This document shows, piece after piece, positions 38,704-50,561 of a stretch of 64,000 nucleotides of DNA (position 1 is its first letter; every line of letters starts with the position of its first letter). A program made the translations under genes and the position numbers. The notes below the pieces were generated by a model that ran no database searches, was not told the origin of the DNA, and saw nothing but the letters and a program-made list of their open reading frames with translations. Where the stretch lies: NCBI RefSeq assembly GCF_018131005.1, contig NZ_JAFCJK010000001.1, forward strand, positions 992,001-1,056,000. The letters run 5' to 3'. Origin of the DNA: Bradyrhizobium lablabi. Its GTDB lineage: Bacteria > Pseudomonadota > Alphaproteobacteria > Rhizobiales > Xanthobacteraceae.

Positions 38704-40292
38704 TGCCGGAAGTGCCTCACGCCGGTGAACACCATGGCGATGCCGTGCTCGTCGGCGGCTTTGATCACCTCATCGTCGCGCATCGAGCCACCGGGCTGGA
38801 TCACCGCGGTAGCGCCAGCCTCGATACAGGCGAGCATGCCGTCGGCAAACGGGAAGAACGCGTCGGATGCAACTACCGAGCCCTTGGTCAGGGGCTCGGC
38901 GAGCTTCAACTCGGCCGCCGCATCCTGTGCCTTGCGCGCCGCAATGCGGGCGGAATCGACGCGGCTCATCTGGCCGGCGCCGATGCCGACGGTGGCGAGA
39001 TCCTTGGCGTAGACGATGGTGTTCGACTTCACGTGCTTGGCGACGCGGAAGGCGAATTTGAGATCGCGCAGTTCGGCCTCGGTCGGCGCGCGCGCGGTCG
39101 CGACCTTGATGTCCATATCCTCGACAACTGCATTGTCGCGGCTCTGCACCAACAGACCGCCGGCAACCGTCTTGGCGGTCAGGCCAGTAGCGCGAGGATT
39201 GGGCAGGCCGCCGGCGAGCAGCAGGCGCAGATTGCGCCGCCCGGCGATAATCGCGATCGCCTCTTCGGTCGCGTCGGGCGCGATGATGACCTCGGTGAAG
39301 ATGCCGATGATGGCACGTGCAGCCTCCGCGTCGAGCGTGCGATTAACAGCGATGATGCCGCCATAGGCCGAGGTCGAGTCGCAGGCGAGCGCGCGGCGGT
39401 AGGCGGTGGCGAGATCGGGGCCCTCGGCAACCCCGCACGGGTTCGCGTGCTTGACGATGACGCAGGCCGCGGTGCGTTTCGGATCGAATTCGCCTACGCA
39501 TTCATAGGCCGCATCGGTGTCGTTGATGTTGTTGTAGGACAATTCCTTGCCCTGCAATTGCTTCGCGGTGGCGACGCCGGTGCGCTTCTCCGGCGTGGCG
39601 TAAAATGACGCGGTCTGGTGCGGGTTCTCGCCGTAGCGCAGCGACTGGATCAACTTTCCACCGAAGGCGCGGTAGTCCGGGGCCTTGGTCTCGAGCTGCA
39701 CCGAAAACCAGTTCGAGATCGCGGCATCATAGGCCGCGGTGCGCGCATAGGCCTTGGCGGCGAGCCGCCGGCGCAGACCGAGCGAGGTCGCGCCCTTGTG
39801 CGCGGCGAGCTCGTCGAGCACCGACTGATAGTCGTTCGCATCGACCACGACGGCGACGTCGTCATGATTCTTCGCCGCGGCGCGGATCATCGCGGGGCCA
39901 CCGATGTCGATATTCTCGATGCATTCCTCGAAGCCGGCGCCTTTATCGACGGTTGCCTCAAACGGATAGAGATTGACGACCAGGAGATCGATCGGCGCGA
40001 TGCCGTGCGATTGCATCGCCGCGGCATGCTCCCTGTTGTCGCGGATCGCGAGCAGACCGCCATGCACCTTCGGATGCAGCGTCTTGACCCGGCCGTCCAT
40101 CATCTCGGGAAAGCCGGTGAGTTCGGAGACGTCCCTGACCTTGAGACCGGCAGCGGTGATCGCCTTGGCCGTGCCGCCGGTAGAAACCAGTTCGACGCCA
40201 TGCCCGGCGAGGGCGCTAGCGAATTCGATCAGTCCGGTCTTGTCGGAAACGGAAAGGAGGGCTCGTGTGACGCGGCGGGGATGGTCAGTCAT
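38700..40292 (-). CDS. purH: Bifunctional AICAR transformylase/IMP cyclohydrolase
   Basis: Last two steps of de novo IMP synthesis. The cyclohydrolase half (about 1-200) has [26 protein letters not shown] and [15 protein letters not shown]. The transformylase half has [22 protein letters not shown], and [10 protein letters not shown] near the end, with [31 protein letters not shown] as C-terminus. 530 residues from ATG at 40292. The rsmB - heparinase - purH order on one strand is widespread in rhizobia. The stop lies in a repeat. Confidence 0.97.
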   Translation of the reverse strand: MTDHPRRVTRALLSVSDKTGLIEFASALAGHGVELVSTGGTAKAITAAGLKVRDVSELTGFPEMMDGRVKTLHPKVHGGLLAIRDNREHAAAMQSHGIAPIDLLVVNLYPFEATVDKGAGFEECIENIDIGGPAMIRAAAKNHDDVAVVVDANDYQSVLDELAAHKGATSLGLRRRLAAKAYARTAAYDAAISNWFSVQLETKAPDYRAFGGKLIQSLRYGENPHQTASFYATPEKRTGVATAKQLQGKELSYNNINDTDAAYECVGEFDPKRTAACVIVKHANPCGVAEGPDLATAYRRALACDSTSAYGGIIAVNRTLDAEAARAIIGIFTEVIIAPDATEEAIAIIAGRRNLRLLLAGGLPNPRATGLTAKTVAGGLLVQSRDNAVVEDMDIKVATARAPTEAELRDLKFAFRVAKHVKSNTIVYAKDLATVGIGAGQMSRVDSARIAARKAQDAAAELKLAEPLTKGSVVASDAFFPFADGMLACIEAGATAVIQPGGSMRDDEVIKAADEHGIAMVFTGVRHFRH

Positions 40293-40459
40293 GGGCAAGA
40301 TCCTCTGTCCGGGGGAGTACCTATGCCCAGGCGCGCGGCAGATCTTTCCCGCGCTTCCCGATGGTGCTCCATCCAAGGTCGCCAGTCGCGCGAGCGAGTG
40401 CTCGTTAGCAGCTTTCGGCGCGCTTCACAACGACGGGATATGACGCGAGCCGCGTACGT

Positions 40460-42214
40460 CTACAGCGGCAGTTCCGGCTCGCGGCGGGCGTTGCGCCGAG
40501 CCGTGGTGGCGGTGGCCGAGGACGAGGAGCGCGTGAAGCTCCAGCGCAGCGACGAGGCCTGCCGCGCGTCCTGGCGGATCACGATCTGGGAGGTGCGGCG
40601 CGGACCGTCATTGCCGGCGAGGAATACGCTGTCCTCGAGATCGACCTTGTCGTCGAGCGCCTCGAAGGTCCAGACGTCGCGGTTCGGCAGCACCAGCATC
40701 ACACCGCGCGCATCCGACAGGCGGCTCGCTTTCACCGACGGGTGCAGATGAAAGCGGAGCGCAAAATCAGCGTCGTCACCCTTGATCCGGCGGCCGGGCG
40801 CAGGCGACAGCGAGTCCTCACCATCGAGGCGCGTGCCGTCTTGCGACACCGTCAGCACGCGACGATGGATCACGCCGAAGCGCGAGAGGTAGCCGTCATG
40901 CGAGGCGGTGAGCACATCGCCGTCGGTGACAGCCTCCCGATAGCTCTCGACCTTGCGAGGGCCGCTGGTGATCGGTGCGCCGCGCAGCAACCGCTTCATC
41001 GCCGACAGTTCGACGAACTGGCACGACGAGGTGTCGTGATAGGTCAGCGTCGAATGCGCCGCGGTGGAGCGCGCGAACGGCCGCCAATTGTCCCGTCCAG
41101 TGGTCGGCATGCCGCAATTGACGACGATACGGCTTGTCCCGGCGGAAAACTCGAAAGACAGGCAACCGGCATGCGCGTCCTGGCTGACGCTCGGCGGCGG
41201 CGGCGGGCCGGTGTCGACGATCAGGGTCGCGGCGCCCGCGTCGAGGCGCTGGAAGCCGGTATGCGGCATGCCTGCCATCGGCACGCCGTGCGTATCGTCA
41301 TAGGCGAGCAGCGTCGCGACGAGATCGGACGGCGCGCTGCTCATGCCGTTGAACAGGGCGAAACTGCCGTCGCCGTGACGGAAGAAGCGCAGCATCGGCA
41401 TCATGCGGTCGATGGCGTTCAACAGTGCCGGCGGCGGCGCGATGTTGCGCGCGGCGAAAGTCTGCCGCAGCGGCAGGAGGTCGCTGAGCAGTTCGACCAG
41501 CGCGCCCGGATTGCGCGAGATGTGCCCGCCGTCGGGCAGGATCTGGCGCTGCAACTCGTCGGAGAGCTTTCGCGTCGCCGTGCGGATGTTGCGCGCCTGG
41601 TTGGCGAGGCATAGCGCGGCGTAGCACAGCGCGATCAACACCTGCAGCCGCGGCACGCCGTCGGCATTGTCGAGCGTGGAGTACCGCAGATAGCGGATCT
41701 CGCGCGCCAGCCCCCGCAGGTATTTTCGGTAGAATTTGCCGTCGGTATCGCCGAGTACGAGCGGCGCTTGCGACAATAGCGAGACCACGCGGCGTGCGCG
41801 CACGTCGGCGCGGCGTTCCAGCGGCCGCTTGCGCGCCTGATTGGAGATCCAGTCATCGACCAGTGCGCGCGCATTGGCGCGGGTCAGCGCGGTGTCGGCA
41901 GCGCGCAGATGGCGCAGCCAGCCGAAACCGAGCAGCGCAGCTTCCCAGTCCTCCGACGGCGGCTCGAGATCGAAGATCGAGCGCCCATGGCAGGTGACGA
42001 TCTTGCCGGCGAACACGAAGCGGCCGGCATAAATCTCGGCGGCGCGGGTAGCGTCAGCGGTTCGCAAGTCGTGCGGGGCTATGATCAGCCGGTCGGTGCG
42101 GCCGGGCCACAGCCGCGACAAAGCCACCGTACCGGCGGTGGCGCGCGCGGCCATGCTGCGCGCGAAGCGGCCGGCGATCAGCGTCGAGATGCGTCTGCTT
42201 TGAGCGACCGACAC
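40460..42214 (-). CDS. Heparinase II/III family protein
   Basis: A 584-residue protein with an N-terminal all-alpha region and a C-terminal heparinase II/III-like beta-sandwich. Visible family features are DGGHISRNPGALVELLSDLLPLRQTF in the helical part and GRDNWRPFARSTAAHSTLTYHDTSSCQFVE in the second domain. No signal peptide is clear, and the exact polysaccharide substrate is unknown. In rhizobia this gene sits between rsmB and purH, as here, and its role is unresolved. ATG at 42214 is the first in frame. Confidence 0.88.
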   Translation of the reverse strand: MSVAQSRRISTLIAGRFARSMAARATAGTVALSRLWPGRTDRLIIAPHDLRTADATRAAEIYAGRFVFAGKIVTCHGRSIFDLEPPSEDWEAALLGFGWLRHLRAADTALTRANARALVDDWISNQARKRPLERRADVRARRVVSLLSQAPLVLGDTDGKFYRKYLRGLAREIRYLRYSTLDNADGVPRLQVLIALCYAALCLANQARNIRTATRKLSDELQRQILPDGGHISRNPGALVELLSDLLPLRQTFAARNIAPPPALLNAIDRMMPMLRFFRHGDGSFALFNGMSSAPSDLVATLLAYDDTHGVPMAGMPHTGFQRLDAGAATLIVDTGPPPPPSVSQDAHAGCLSFEFSAGTSRIVVNCGMPTTGRDNWRPFARSTAAHSTLTYHDTSSCQFVELSAMKRLLRGAPITSGPRKVESYREAVTDGDVLTASHDGYLSRFGVIHRRVLTVSQDGTRLDGEDSLSPAPGRRIKGDDADFALRFHLHPSVKASRLSDARGVMLVLPNRDVWTFEALDDKVDLEDSVFLAGNDGPRRTSQIVIRQDARQASSLRWSFTRSSSSATATTARRNARREPELPL

Positions 42215-42329
42215 GTCTTACCTTGGGGGAGGAGAATTTCAGCGAATCCCTTTTAATGCGGAAACGGCCGCAACACACCACCTTGAACGCCCGCGAATCA
42301 GCCGAACCTTAGACGACTCTGGTGCAAAA

Positions 42330-43676
42330 TCAGGATTTGACCAGCCGTGCCGCATAAAATCCGTCCAACCCGCCCAGCCGCGGGTCGGCGTGGGGCAAAT
42401 GGCAGGGCAAGGTGCGCAAATCGCCGTCGGCGGTAATGATTTCCTCCAGGCCAGCGACCTCGTCCTTCCTGACCGGCACCCGCCGTAGGCCCGATTCGTC
42501 GGCGAGCAGCGCCGCGATCGCATGCTCCCCCTCCTCGGGCTCCAGCGAGCAGGTGCAGTAGACCAGCGTGCCGCCGGGTTTCAGCAGCCCGACCGCCTTT
42601 TGCAGCAGGCGTTTCTGCAGCACGCACAGCGGCGCGATGTCGGCCTCCTGCCGGAGCCAGGCGACGTCGGGGTGGCGGCGCATCGTGCCGGTCGAAGTGC
42701 AGGGCGCATCGACCAGGATGCCGTCAAAGCTTTGGCCGTTGCCGGTCCACTCGACCGAATCGATTACGATGTTTTCGGTTTCCATCCCTAGGCGTGCAAG
42801 ATTGTCACGCAGCCGCGCCATGCGCGCAGGAGAGCGGTCAACCGCGGTGACACGCGCGCCGGCGAGCGCAAGCTGCGCGGTCTTGCCGCCGGGCGCCGCG
42901 CAGAGATCGGCGATCGCCTTGTCCTTGAGGTCGCCGAAAAGGCGCGCTGGCAGCGCCGCAGCGGCGTCCTGCACCCACCATTGGCCTTCTGCAAAACCCG
43001 GCAGCACCGTTACGGAACCCTGCAACAGCGTCCGCACGGTTCCCGTTGGCAGCATCTCGCCATGCAGGCGGCTTGCCCATTGCGGGGCGTCCGACCTTAC
43101 GGAGAGATCGAGCGACGGCTCATGCCCAAGGGCAAGCGCCATTTCGCGCGTGGTTGATTCGCCATACTGCGCGCTCCAGCGCGTCAGCATCCATTGCGGC
43201 AGATCCAGGCTCTGCGTCTTGACCTCCTCGAGCAGCCCTTGGCCCTCGCGCGCGCAACGGCGCAGCACGGCATTGACGAGCCCGGCGTATTTCGCCGCGC
43301 GCCGGTCCGATTGCACGAGCCGCACCGACAGATCGACGGCAGCGTGATCGGGCACGTCCATCCAGAGGATTTGTGCCGCTCCGATCAGGAGCGCGCTTTG
43401 CGCGCGCGGAGCATCGGTCGGAATGCCGCGGTCGAGCAGGCGCGAAAGCAGATGACCAAGCGTGCCGAGGCGCCGCAGAATGGTCGACACCAGCCGCCGC
43501 ATCAACGCACGGTCGCGGTCGGCGAGCGACTTCAGGCCCGGATGCGCGCCCGCGCCGTCGAGCTGGTCGTCGAGCGTGCGGTGCTTGTGCAGGACGCCGT
43601 CGAGAATGTCGGCCGCGATACGACGCGCCGCAAGGCCGGGCACTTCTGCGGGAACTGCAAACCTTGAGGGTGGCAT
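42330..43676 (-). CDS. rsmB: 16S rRNA (cytosine-967-C5) methyltransferase
   Basis: RsmB/Fmu methyltransferase: an NusB-like RNA-binding domain (about 1-140, LIGAAQILWMDVPDHAAVDLSV) followed by a SAM domain. Motifs: LCAAPGGKTAQLALAG (SAM), VDAPCTSTGTMRRHPD (catalytic pair first Cys) and VYCTCSLEPEEGEHA (nucleophile Cys). 448 residues from ATG at 43676 with GGAGC upstream on its strand; longer readings run into an unrelated gene start on the other strand. Confidence 0.94.
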   Translation of the reverse strand: MPPSRFAVPAEVPGLAARRIAADILDGVLHKHRTLDDQLDGAGAHPGLKSLADRDRALMRRLVSTILRRLGTLGHLLSRLLDRGIPTDAPRAQSALLIGAAQILWMDVPDHAAVDLSVRLVQSDRRAAKYAGLVNAVLRRCAREGQGLLEEVKTQSLDLPQWMLTRWSAQYGESTTREMALALGHEPSLDLSVRSDAPQWASRLHGEMLPTGTVRTLLQGSVTVLPGFAEGQWWVQDAAAALPARLFGDLKDKAIADLCAAPGGKTAQLALAGARVTAVDRSPARMARLRDNLARLGMETENIVIDSVEWTGNGQSFDGILVDAPCTSTGTMRRHPDVAWLRQEADIAPLCVLQKRLLQKAVGLLKPGGTLVYCTCSLEPEEGEHAIAALLADESGLRRVPVRKDEVAGLEEIITADGDLRTLPCHLPHADPRLGGLDGFYAARLVKS

Positions 43677-43850
43677 GGAGCGGAGATATCTCGAAAGGTG
43701 CTGAGTTACATTCGGCTCATGCCTGTGAACGAAAATCACCTCTGGCACGCGAATATGCCAAATGTAAGAATCACGCTGCGCGATTTCGCGAACGTGATGC
43801 AATGAGCGCGCCAAATCTAGATACGCGTGACGTCTTCGGAAAGCTTTACG

Positions 43851-44060
43851 ATGACTGAAAATTCTTCGCCGCCTCCGGAACCCGGGCCGCGCAAGCCGCT
43901 CACGCCGGCCGCGCAGCGCGCGCTCGCCGAAGCCGAGGCGCGCCGGAAGGCCGCCGAGCAGAACGCCATTGTGCGGCCGAAGGAATTCCAGGGGCCGAAA
44001 GGCCCGGAGCCGACACGCTATGGCGACTGGGAGACCAGGGGCATCGCGTCGGACTTTTAA
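43851..44060 (+). CDS. DUF1674 / SdhAF4-like protein
   Basis: A 69-residue small protein with a Pro-rich N-terminus, an Ala/Glu helix (RALAEAEARRKAAEQ) and the conserved C-terminal block GPEPTRYGDWETRGIASDF that defines DUF1674, the family of succinate dehydrogenase assembly factor 4. Assembly of SDH is known for mitochondrial members; here it is inferred. ATG at 43851 is chosen over GTG at 43827 because of the CGGAAAG site upstream. The sdh genes are not in this window. Confidence 0.85.
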   Translation: MTENSSPPPEPGPRKPLTPAAQRALAEAEARRKAAEQNAIVRPKEFQGPKGPEPTRYGDWETRGIASDF

Positions 44061-44101
44061 GACTCTTGCAAGGGAACCCGACTCAGCCTTAGCTCGACAA
44101 C

Positions 44102-44692
44102 GTGTCGCCGTACGAGAGAATAAACAGATATCGCGCGCCGGAACGGTTGCCATTCGGCCGGTCGCGTTGGGGGCGACGATTTTCGTCGGCGCTGCCGTGG
44201 GTTTTTGTTCTCGGGGTCGCGGCCGGCACCATGCTGCCGATCAGGCATTGGGTGCATTGGCCGCTCCCGCACGGCAGGTTGCAAGATACCGATGTGATCT
44301 GGCAACGCGCCGGCGCCCCCGACGTCCGCCACCCCGTCGACGTCATCAGGACCATCGACGGCGACACGTTCGAGGCGCGGGTGCATGTGTCGCCCGGCCT
44401 CGCCCTGACCACGCGCGTCCGCCTGCGCGGCATCGACGCGCCGGAGCTGAAGGCCTCCTGTCGGCGGGAACTGCAGATGGCGGAAGCTGCGACCATCGCG
44501 TTGCGCGAGCTGCTCGGTCAGGGCGACGTTGCGATCTTCAATATCGGCCCGGACAAATATCAGGGACGGGTCGTCGCCGATGTCGTGACGACGAGGACCG
44601 CGAACGTTTCGGCGGCGATGCTCGCGGCCGGTTATGCGCGCGCCTATGGCGGCGGCCATCGCGGGGGTTGGTGCGCGGACGCGGCGCACTGA
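44102..44692 (+). CDS. Thermonuclease-family (SNase-like) protein
   Basis: A 196-residue protein with a single N-terminal membrane segment (WVFVLGVAAGTMLPI, about 33-50) followed by a staphylococcal-nuclease-like domain. IRTIDGDTFEARVHV, RLRGIDAPELKASCRRE (the Asp and Arg of the active site) and DKYQGRVVADVV mark the fold. It is probably anchored in the inner membrane facing the periplasm. The start is GTG at 44102. Nuclease activity is likely but untested; family members also serve as RNA-binding domains. Confidence 0.82.
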   Translation: MSPYERINRYRAPERLPFGRSRWGRRFSSALPWVFVLGVAAGTMLPIRHWVHWPLPHGRLQDTDVIWQRAGAPDVRHPVDVIRTIDGDTFEARVHVSPGLALTTRVRLRGIDAPELKASCRRELQMAEAATIALRELLGQGDVAIFNIGPDKYQGRVVADVVTTRTANVSAAMLAAGYARAYGGGHRGGWCADAAH

Positions 44693-44750
44693 CGCTGCAA
44701 ACAAGAGAGCCGCGTGGCATACGCGGTCTTCTCACGGAGCTCTGCAGGGA

Positions 44751-45266
44751 TCAGCGGGTCACGACAACCGTCGTGCCGACGGGTACACGTGAATAGAGGT
44801 CCTTGATGTCGTCGTTCAGCATGCGGATGCAGCCATAGGACACGAAGCCGCCGACCGAGCCCGGCACGTTGGTGCCATGGATCGCATATTCCCCGCCGGC
44901 GAGGGTCATCGCGGCGACGCCCATCGGATTGCGCGGTGAACCACCGGGGATCACGTCCGGCAATTTCGGTTTGTCGCGCCTCACTTCTGCAGGCGGCGAC
45001 CAGGCGGGATAGCGATACTTGCCGTCGATCTGGGTGGTGCCGGCCCACTGCTTGCCGGACCTGCCGACGCCGACCGGGTAACGCATCGCGTGGCCGGAAT
45101 CGAGAATGAGATAAAGGCGCCGTTCGCCGGTCTTCACCAGGATGGTGCCTGGCGAGTAATTGTCGCCGTGCATGCCGACCATTTCCGGCCGTGCCTCGGC
45201 CGCCGCCGATATCAAAACAGCAACCCCGATGGTGGCGGCCAGCGCCACCGCAATCCTCACTGACAT
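44751..45266 (-). CDS. L,D-transpeptidase
   Basis: YkuD-domain enzyme of 171 residues with a Sec signal peptide (SVRIAVALAATIGVAVLISAAAEA). It forms L,D-cross-links in peptidoglycan or attaches proteins to it in the periplasm. The catalytic motif is HGTNVP...SYGCIRM, with nucleophile Cys146. PVGVGRSGKQWAGTTQIDGKY is also conserved. ATG at 45266 is chosen to place the signal peptide at the N-terminus; an upstream in-frame ATG at 45326 gives a non-signal leader. Confidence 0.94.
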   Translation of the reverse strand: MSVRIAVALAATIGVAVLISAAAEARPEMVGMHGDNYSPGTILVKTGERRLYLILDSGHAMRYPVGVGRSGKQWAGTTQIDGKYRYPAWSPPAEVRRDKPKLPDVIPGGSPRNPMGVAAMTLAGGEYAIHGTNVPGSVGGFVSYGCIRMLNDDIKDLYSRVPVGTTVVVTR

Positions 45267-45688
45267 CAACTTCTCCACTTCCCCAATGGCCCCGCTCGGG
45301 GCCCTCAGACGAAAGCGCGGACTCAACCCGAGCCCGCCGGTCTCACGCGCGCATCCTTGACCGCTTGTCTTAACTGGATGCTTTCCGGGCCGGCCCCGAG
45401 ACGCCTTGTGAGGGCGGGAAGGAAGAAAATGTTGGACTCAAAGTAAATGACTTGGAAACAACATTCGCCCGCAAACGCGGACCGGCTTGGCATCATCTCC
45501 GGCAATCCCGCAACTTGCCAGCCGCGAGCTGCCAAGGTTCGCGGCTCGGCGGGATTTCGGGATTCTGACCTGGAGCGCGATGAGAGTGAAAATGAATCAT
45601 CATCGCGCTCGAACTCTTTTCGAGCGTGATCTCTTTCGGAAAACCGATGCACACTTTTCCGGGTCATGCTCTTACGTCGGGTGGCTTG
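45267..45688. other. Intergenic region with a repeat
   Basis: The 420 bases between the L,D-transpeptidase start and the acs stop contain an internally deleted dispersed repeat (45570-45674). No other gene or RNA is recognised. Confidence 0.5.
45570..45674 (-). repeat. Dispersed repeat, shortened copy 5 (inverted)
   Basis: Starts CTGGAGCGCGATGAG and ends TTTCCGGGTCATGCTCTTA, like the inverted copy at 32567, but lacks about 25 bases of the central GCGTTTGCGC-type palindrome. It lies upstream of the L,D-transpeptidase gene and downstream of acs. Confidence 0.7.
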
Positions 45689-47641
<1,953 letters not shown>

Positions 47642-47828
47642 CATTTCCTCCACTCATTGCCGATCGCATACCATGCGGCGGCAAGCCGTCGTCATTGCGC
47701 CGATTATGCGTTGTGGCGTTCGAACCGGGCAAGGAAAAAGGATTGCCACTTTTGTCGCGCGCAGGCTCGGCCTGCAGGCTGTTGCATGTGACAAGACGGC
47801 GTACCGCAACGCGTCGACGAGAGAAAAC

Positions 47829-48335
47829 ATGCCTTATCGCCTGCTCTGGGGCATCGGTCTGCTGGTCCTCGTGTTGCAGCTTGCGATGCCGGTCGCCCGG
47901 GCCCAGATCGCAGCACCCGCGCCAGCGCAGGAGGCGCTCGCAGCAGCGAGCGTCAGCGCCATTCGCCTCGTGGATCAGTTCAAGGCGGTGATGCCGGCGA
48001 TGATGAAGAGCCTGAAGCCCGCGATCGTTCAGGGCCGCAGCAATGTCGACCGCGACTACGACGCCCTGACGCCGATCCTGCTCAATGGTTTTCAGGCCCG
48101 CTTCAACGAATTGTCGGAAGCAACGGCCATCGTCTATGCCAACAATTTCACCCCGGACGACCTGCGCGGCCTGACTACCTTCTACAAGACACCGCTCGGC
48201 CAGAAATTGCTGGAGAAGACTCCCACTGTGATGGAGCAATCCATGATGGCCGGCCAGAAGTTTGGTCAGTCGGTGGCGGCCGACCTGCGGCAGCGGGTCA
48301 TCGAGGAATTGCGCAAGAAGGGGCACGATCTCTGA
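47829..48335 (+). CDS. DUF2059 domain-containing exported protein
   Basis: A 168-residue protein with a Sec signal peptide (RLLWGIGLLVLVLQLAMPVARAQ). The DUF2059 domain follows, with the conserved ANNFTPDDLRGLTTFYKTPLGQKLLEKTP. Function unknown; a periplasmic location is expected. ATG at 47829 has GAGAAAA upstream; an earlier in-frame ATG adds 52 residues without conservation. Divergent from acs. Confidence 0.88.
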   Translation: MPYRLLWGIGLLVLVLQLAMPVARAQIAAPAPAQEALAAASVSAIRLVDQFKAVMPAMMKSLKPAIVQGRSNVDRDYDALTPILLNGFQARFNELSEATAIVYANNFTPDDLRGLTTFYKTPLGQKLLEKTPTVMEQSMMAGQKFGQSVAADLRQRVIEELRKKGHDL

Positions 48336-48611
48336 CCCGACGGTGCCGCCGGGACTGGAACTGACGCGGCGATTTGGCCACTCTCGCGGCTGGCTAAGCG
48401 TTCACTTTCGCGTTGCCGGGCAGGCCAACGTCAACGTTATCGGGCGAATGGCACCCATGAAAGGTAATTAGCAACCTCTAGAGGCCGATTCGCGACTCGC
48501 AAAGTTGCTCGGGACCCCCTAAATCGCCATCCCGAGGGCCAGGGCCCAACCGGAACCAAGCCAAAACAAGCGGCATTACCGGAGAGCAGGAAGAGCAAGG
48601 CGTCTGGCAGG

Positions 48612-49766
48612 ATGATGGATCAGCAGAATAGCGCGGCTGTGCGGCCCGATTCCGCCGATCCTGCTGTCGCCCTGGCAAAGGCGCTGGGCCAGTGGCCCCA
48701 GCAGCCAGCCGCAAGCCCCAGGATCGTGGCGCCAGCAGCCAGGATTTCGGTTGAGGAACTCGCGCGCGGCCTCGGCCTGCGGCTCGGCGATCAGAACGAG
48801 CTGACCATCCGCCGTATCAAGCGCGGCAAGAATTATTCATTCATTCGCGCCAACGGCTCGCGCGTTCGTGATGCCAGCACCATCCGCCGGCTGCATGCGA
48901 TGGCGATGCCGCCGGCCTATCGTCAGGTCCGCTATTCGAGCGATCCCAATTCGCATTTGCAGGCGGTCGGCCTCGATGCGGCCGGCCGGCTGCAATATCG
49001 GTACCATGCCGACTGGGAAAAGGTCCGCGAGCATCGCAAGGCGCATCGCCTCGCCAAGCTGGTTGCGGCGCTGCCGAAAATCCGGCGCAAGGTCTCGGCG
49101 TTTTTGTCGGGCGACGAGCCGACACGCGAATTCGCGCTATCGGCCGTGATCGAGCTGATCGCGCGTACCGCGATTCGTCCCGGCAATGAATCCTATGCGC
49201 GCCTCAACGGTACGCGCGGCGCGACGACCCTGTTGAAGTCGAACGTTACGCTGGAAGACGATTGCGTCGTGTTGACCTTCAAGGCCAAGGGCGGCAAGGC
49301 CGTGCGCAAGGAGTGCGACGCAGCCAAGCTGGTCCGCGCCATCGGCATCCTGCGTAGCGTCCCCGGCAAGCGCATGTTCCAGTACTACGACCGGTCGGGC
49401 ATCGTTCGCGCGGCCTCGACCACGGCGGTGAATGCTTTCCTGCGCGAAATCGCCGGCATCAAGATCTCGCTGAAGGATTTCCGCACGCTGATGGCTTCGG
49501 CTGTCGTCGTGGAGTCGTTGTCCCGGATAACGCCGGCCACGAGCCAGCGCGGCCGCAAGCGCCAGGTTCTGGAAGCGATCCGCGCCGCGGCCGATCAGCT
49601 CTCCAATACGCCCGCGATCTGCCGCAGGAGCTATGTTCACGACACCATCGTTACCGCCTTCGAGGACGGCATCCTCGAGCGCTTCGCCGCGACGATGAAG
49701 GGATACCGCACCCAGAGCAAGCGCGAGCAATTGCTGGCGCAGGTGGTGACGGCGGCAGGGGCATAG
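48612..49766 (+). CDS. DNA topoisomerase IB (bacterial, poxvirus-like)
   Basis: Type IB topoisomerase of 384 residues that relaxes supercoils through a 3'-phosphotyrosine intermediate. Conserved blocks are RRIKRGKNYSFI, VRYSSDPNSHLQAVGLDAAGRLQYRYH, RPGNESYARLNGTRGATTL, KGGKAVRKE and ISLKDFRTLMAS. The nucleophile is Tyr341 in RRSYVHDTI. This family is common in soil proteobacteria and mobile; no other topoisomerase is nearby. The ATG pair at 48612 has no strong site; the start could be one codon later. Confidence 0.93.
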   Translation: MMDQQNSAAVRPDSADPAVALAKALGQWPQQPAASPRIVAPAARISVEELARGLGLRLGDQNELTIRRIKRGKNYSFIRANGSRVRDASTIRRLHAMAMPPAYRQVRYSSDPNSHLQAVGLDAAGRLQYRYHADWEKVREHRKAHRLAKLVAALPKIRRKVSAFLSGDEPTREFALSAVIELIARTAIRPGNESYARLNGTRGATTLLKSNVTLEDDCVVLTFKAKGGKAVRKECDAAKLVRAIGILRSVPGKRMFQYYDRSGIVRAASTTAVNAFLREIAGIKISLKDFRTLMASAVVVESLSRITPATSQRGRKRQVLEAIRAAADQLSNTPAICRRSYVHDTIVTAFEDGILERFAATMKGYRTQSKREQLLAQVVTAAGA

Positions 49767-50165
49767 TTTCTTCGCTTCTTCATTGGCTGTCCGCAGTATC
49801 AAGCGAGCCGTTACTGGAGGCTCCGATGTCGTACGCGGCCGGTGCCGTAATCATGGCTGCCATTCAGTAGCGTTCGTTCTCGTCACCGCCAGCTACATCG
49901 CGCGATGTCGGCTTCGACATCGTCGCTTCGATGCGGCCATTGACGGCCTCCTGCCTGTGAAATCTCGCGACCAGTGGGAAGCCAAGTGGATCAGCCACTT
50001 ATGCGGATTTTGCCACGAATGGCAGTCGGCGGATCGCTGTCGACCGTCTTGATGGCTTTCGCTTGGGGCATTGAGCTAGATCAATGGTTGGACCGCCGAC
50101 GGTTCGATCATCCAATGGTCTTTGTCGCAAAAATCGACGACCAGTCATTACGAGGATGATCTAGC
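49767..50165. other. Intergenic region, no supported gene
   Basis: About 400 bases. Short open frames on both strands lack family-like sequence, ribosome binding sites and the usual GC3 bias. No repeat or RNA is recognised. Confidence 0.45.
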
Positions 50166-50351
50166 ATGAGCGATACTCCCAAGCTCTCGGTTGAGAAAGC
50201 GCTTGACAAGATGCGTGCCAGCGAGCCGCGAAAAACAAAGAGCGAGCAGCGCGGCGAGAAGATGGACGAACTCGACGAAGAAATAAGGCGCATGAGAGAG
50301 CAAAGGTTGCGGCTTGAACGCAATCGGCGAGGTCCGACCAAAGGCGGTTGA
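50166..50351 (+). CDS. Small charged protein
   Basis: A 61-residue protein, Lys/Arg/Glu-rich with a helical stretch (KMDELDEEIRRMREQRLRLERN) that looks like a short coiled coil. No known domain. The composition is coding-like and GAGGATG lies 9-15 bases before the ATG. It sits alone between topoisomerase IB and the transglutaminase gene. Likely real, but unverified. Confidence 0.6.
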   Translation: MSDTPKLSVEKALDKMRASEPRKTKSEQRGEKMDELDEEIRRMREQRLRLERNRRGPTKGG

Positions 50352-50561
50352 GATCATCCGCGCGTCGTGGGGCTCACGAAGTCTGCGACGGAAGCGAACC
50401 TGAAGAGGCTGTTTTCGACGTCGTGGACGTCGCGCGCCCGGCAGGCAGTCAGCGATCTCCCATCGACGTCACCGGCACCATGAAGGCGCTGCCGCCACCC
50501 GCTCAAACTGACTGGATCAAAATAGCCAGTATGATCGTCAACAAAGGAGCGGGAGGGACGC

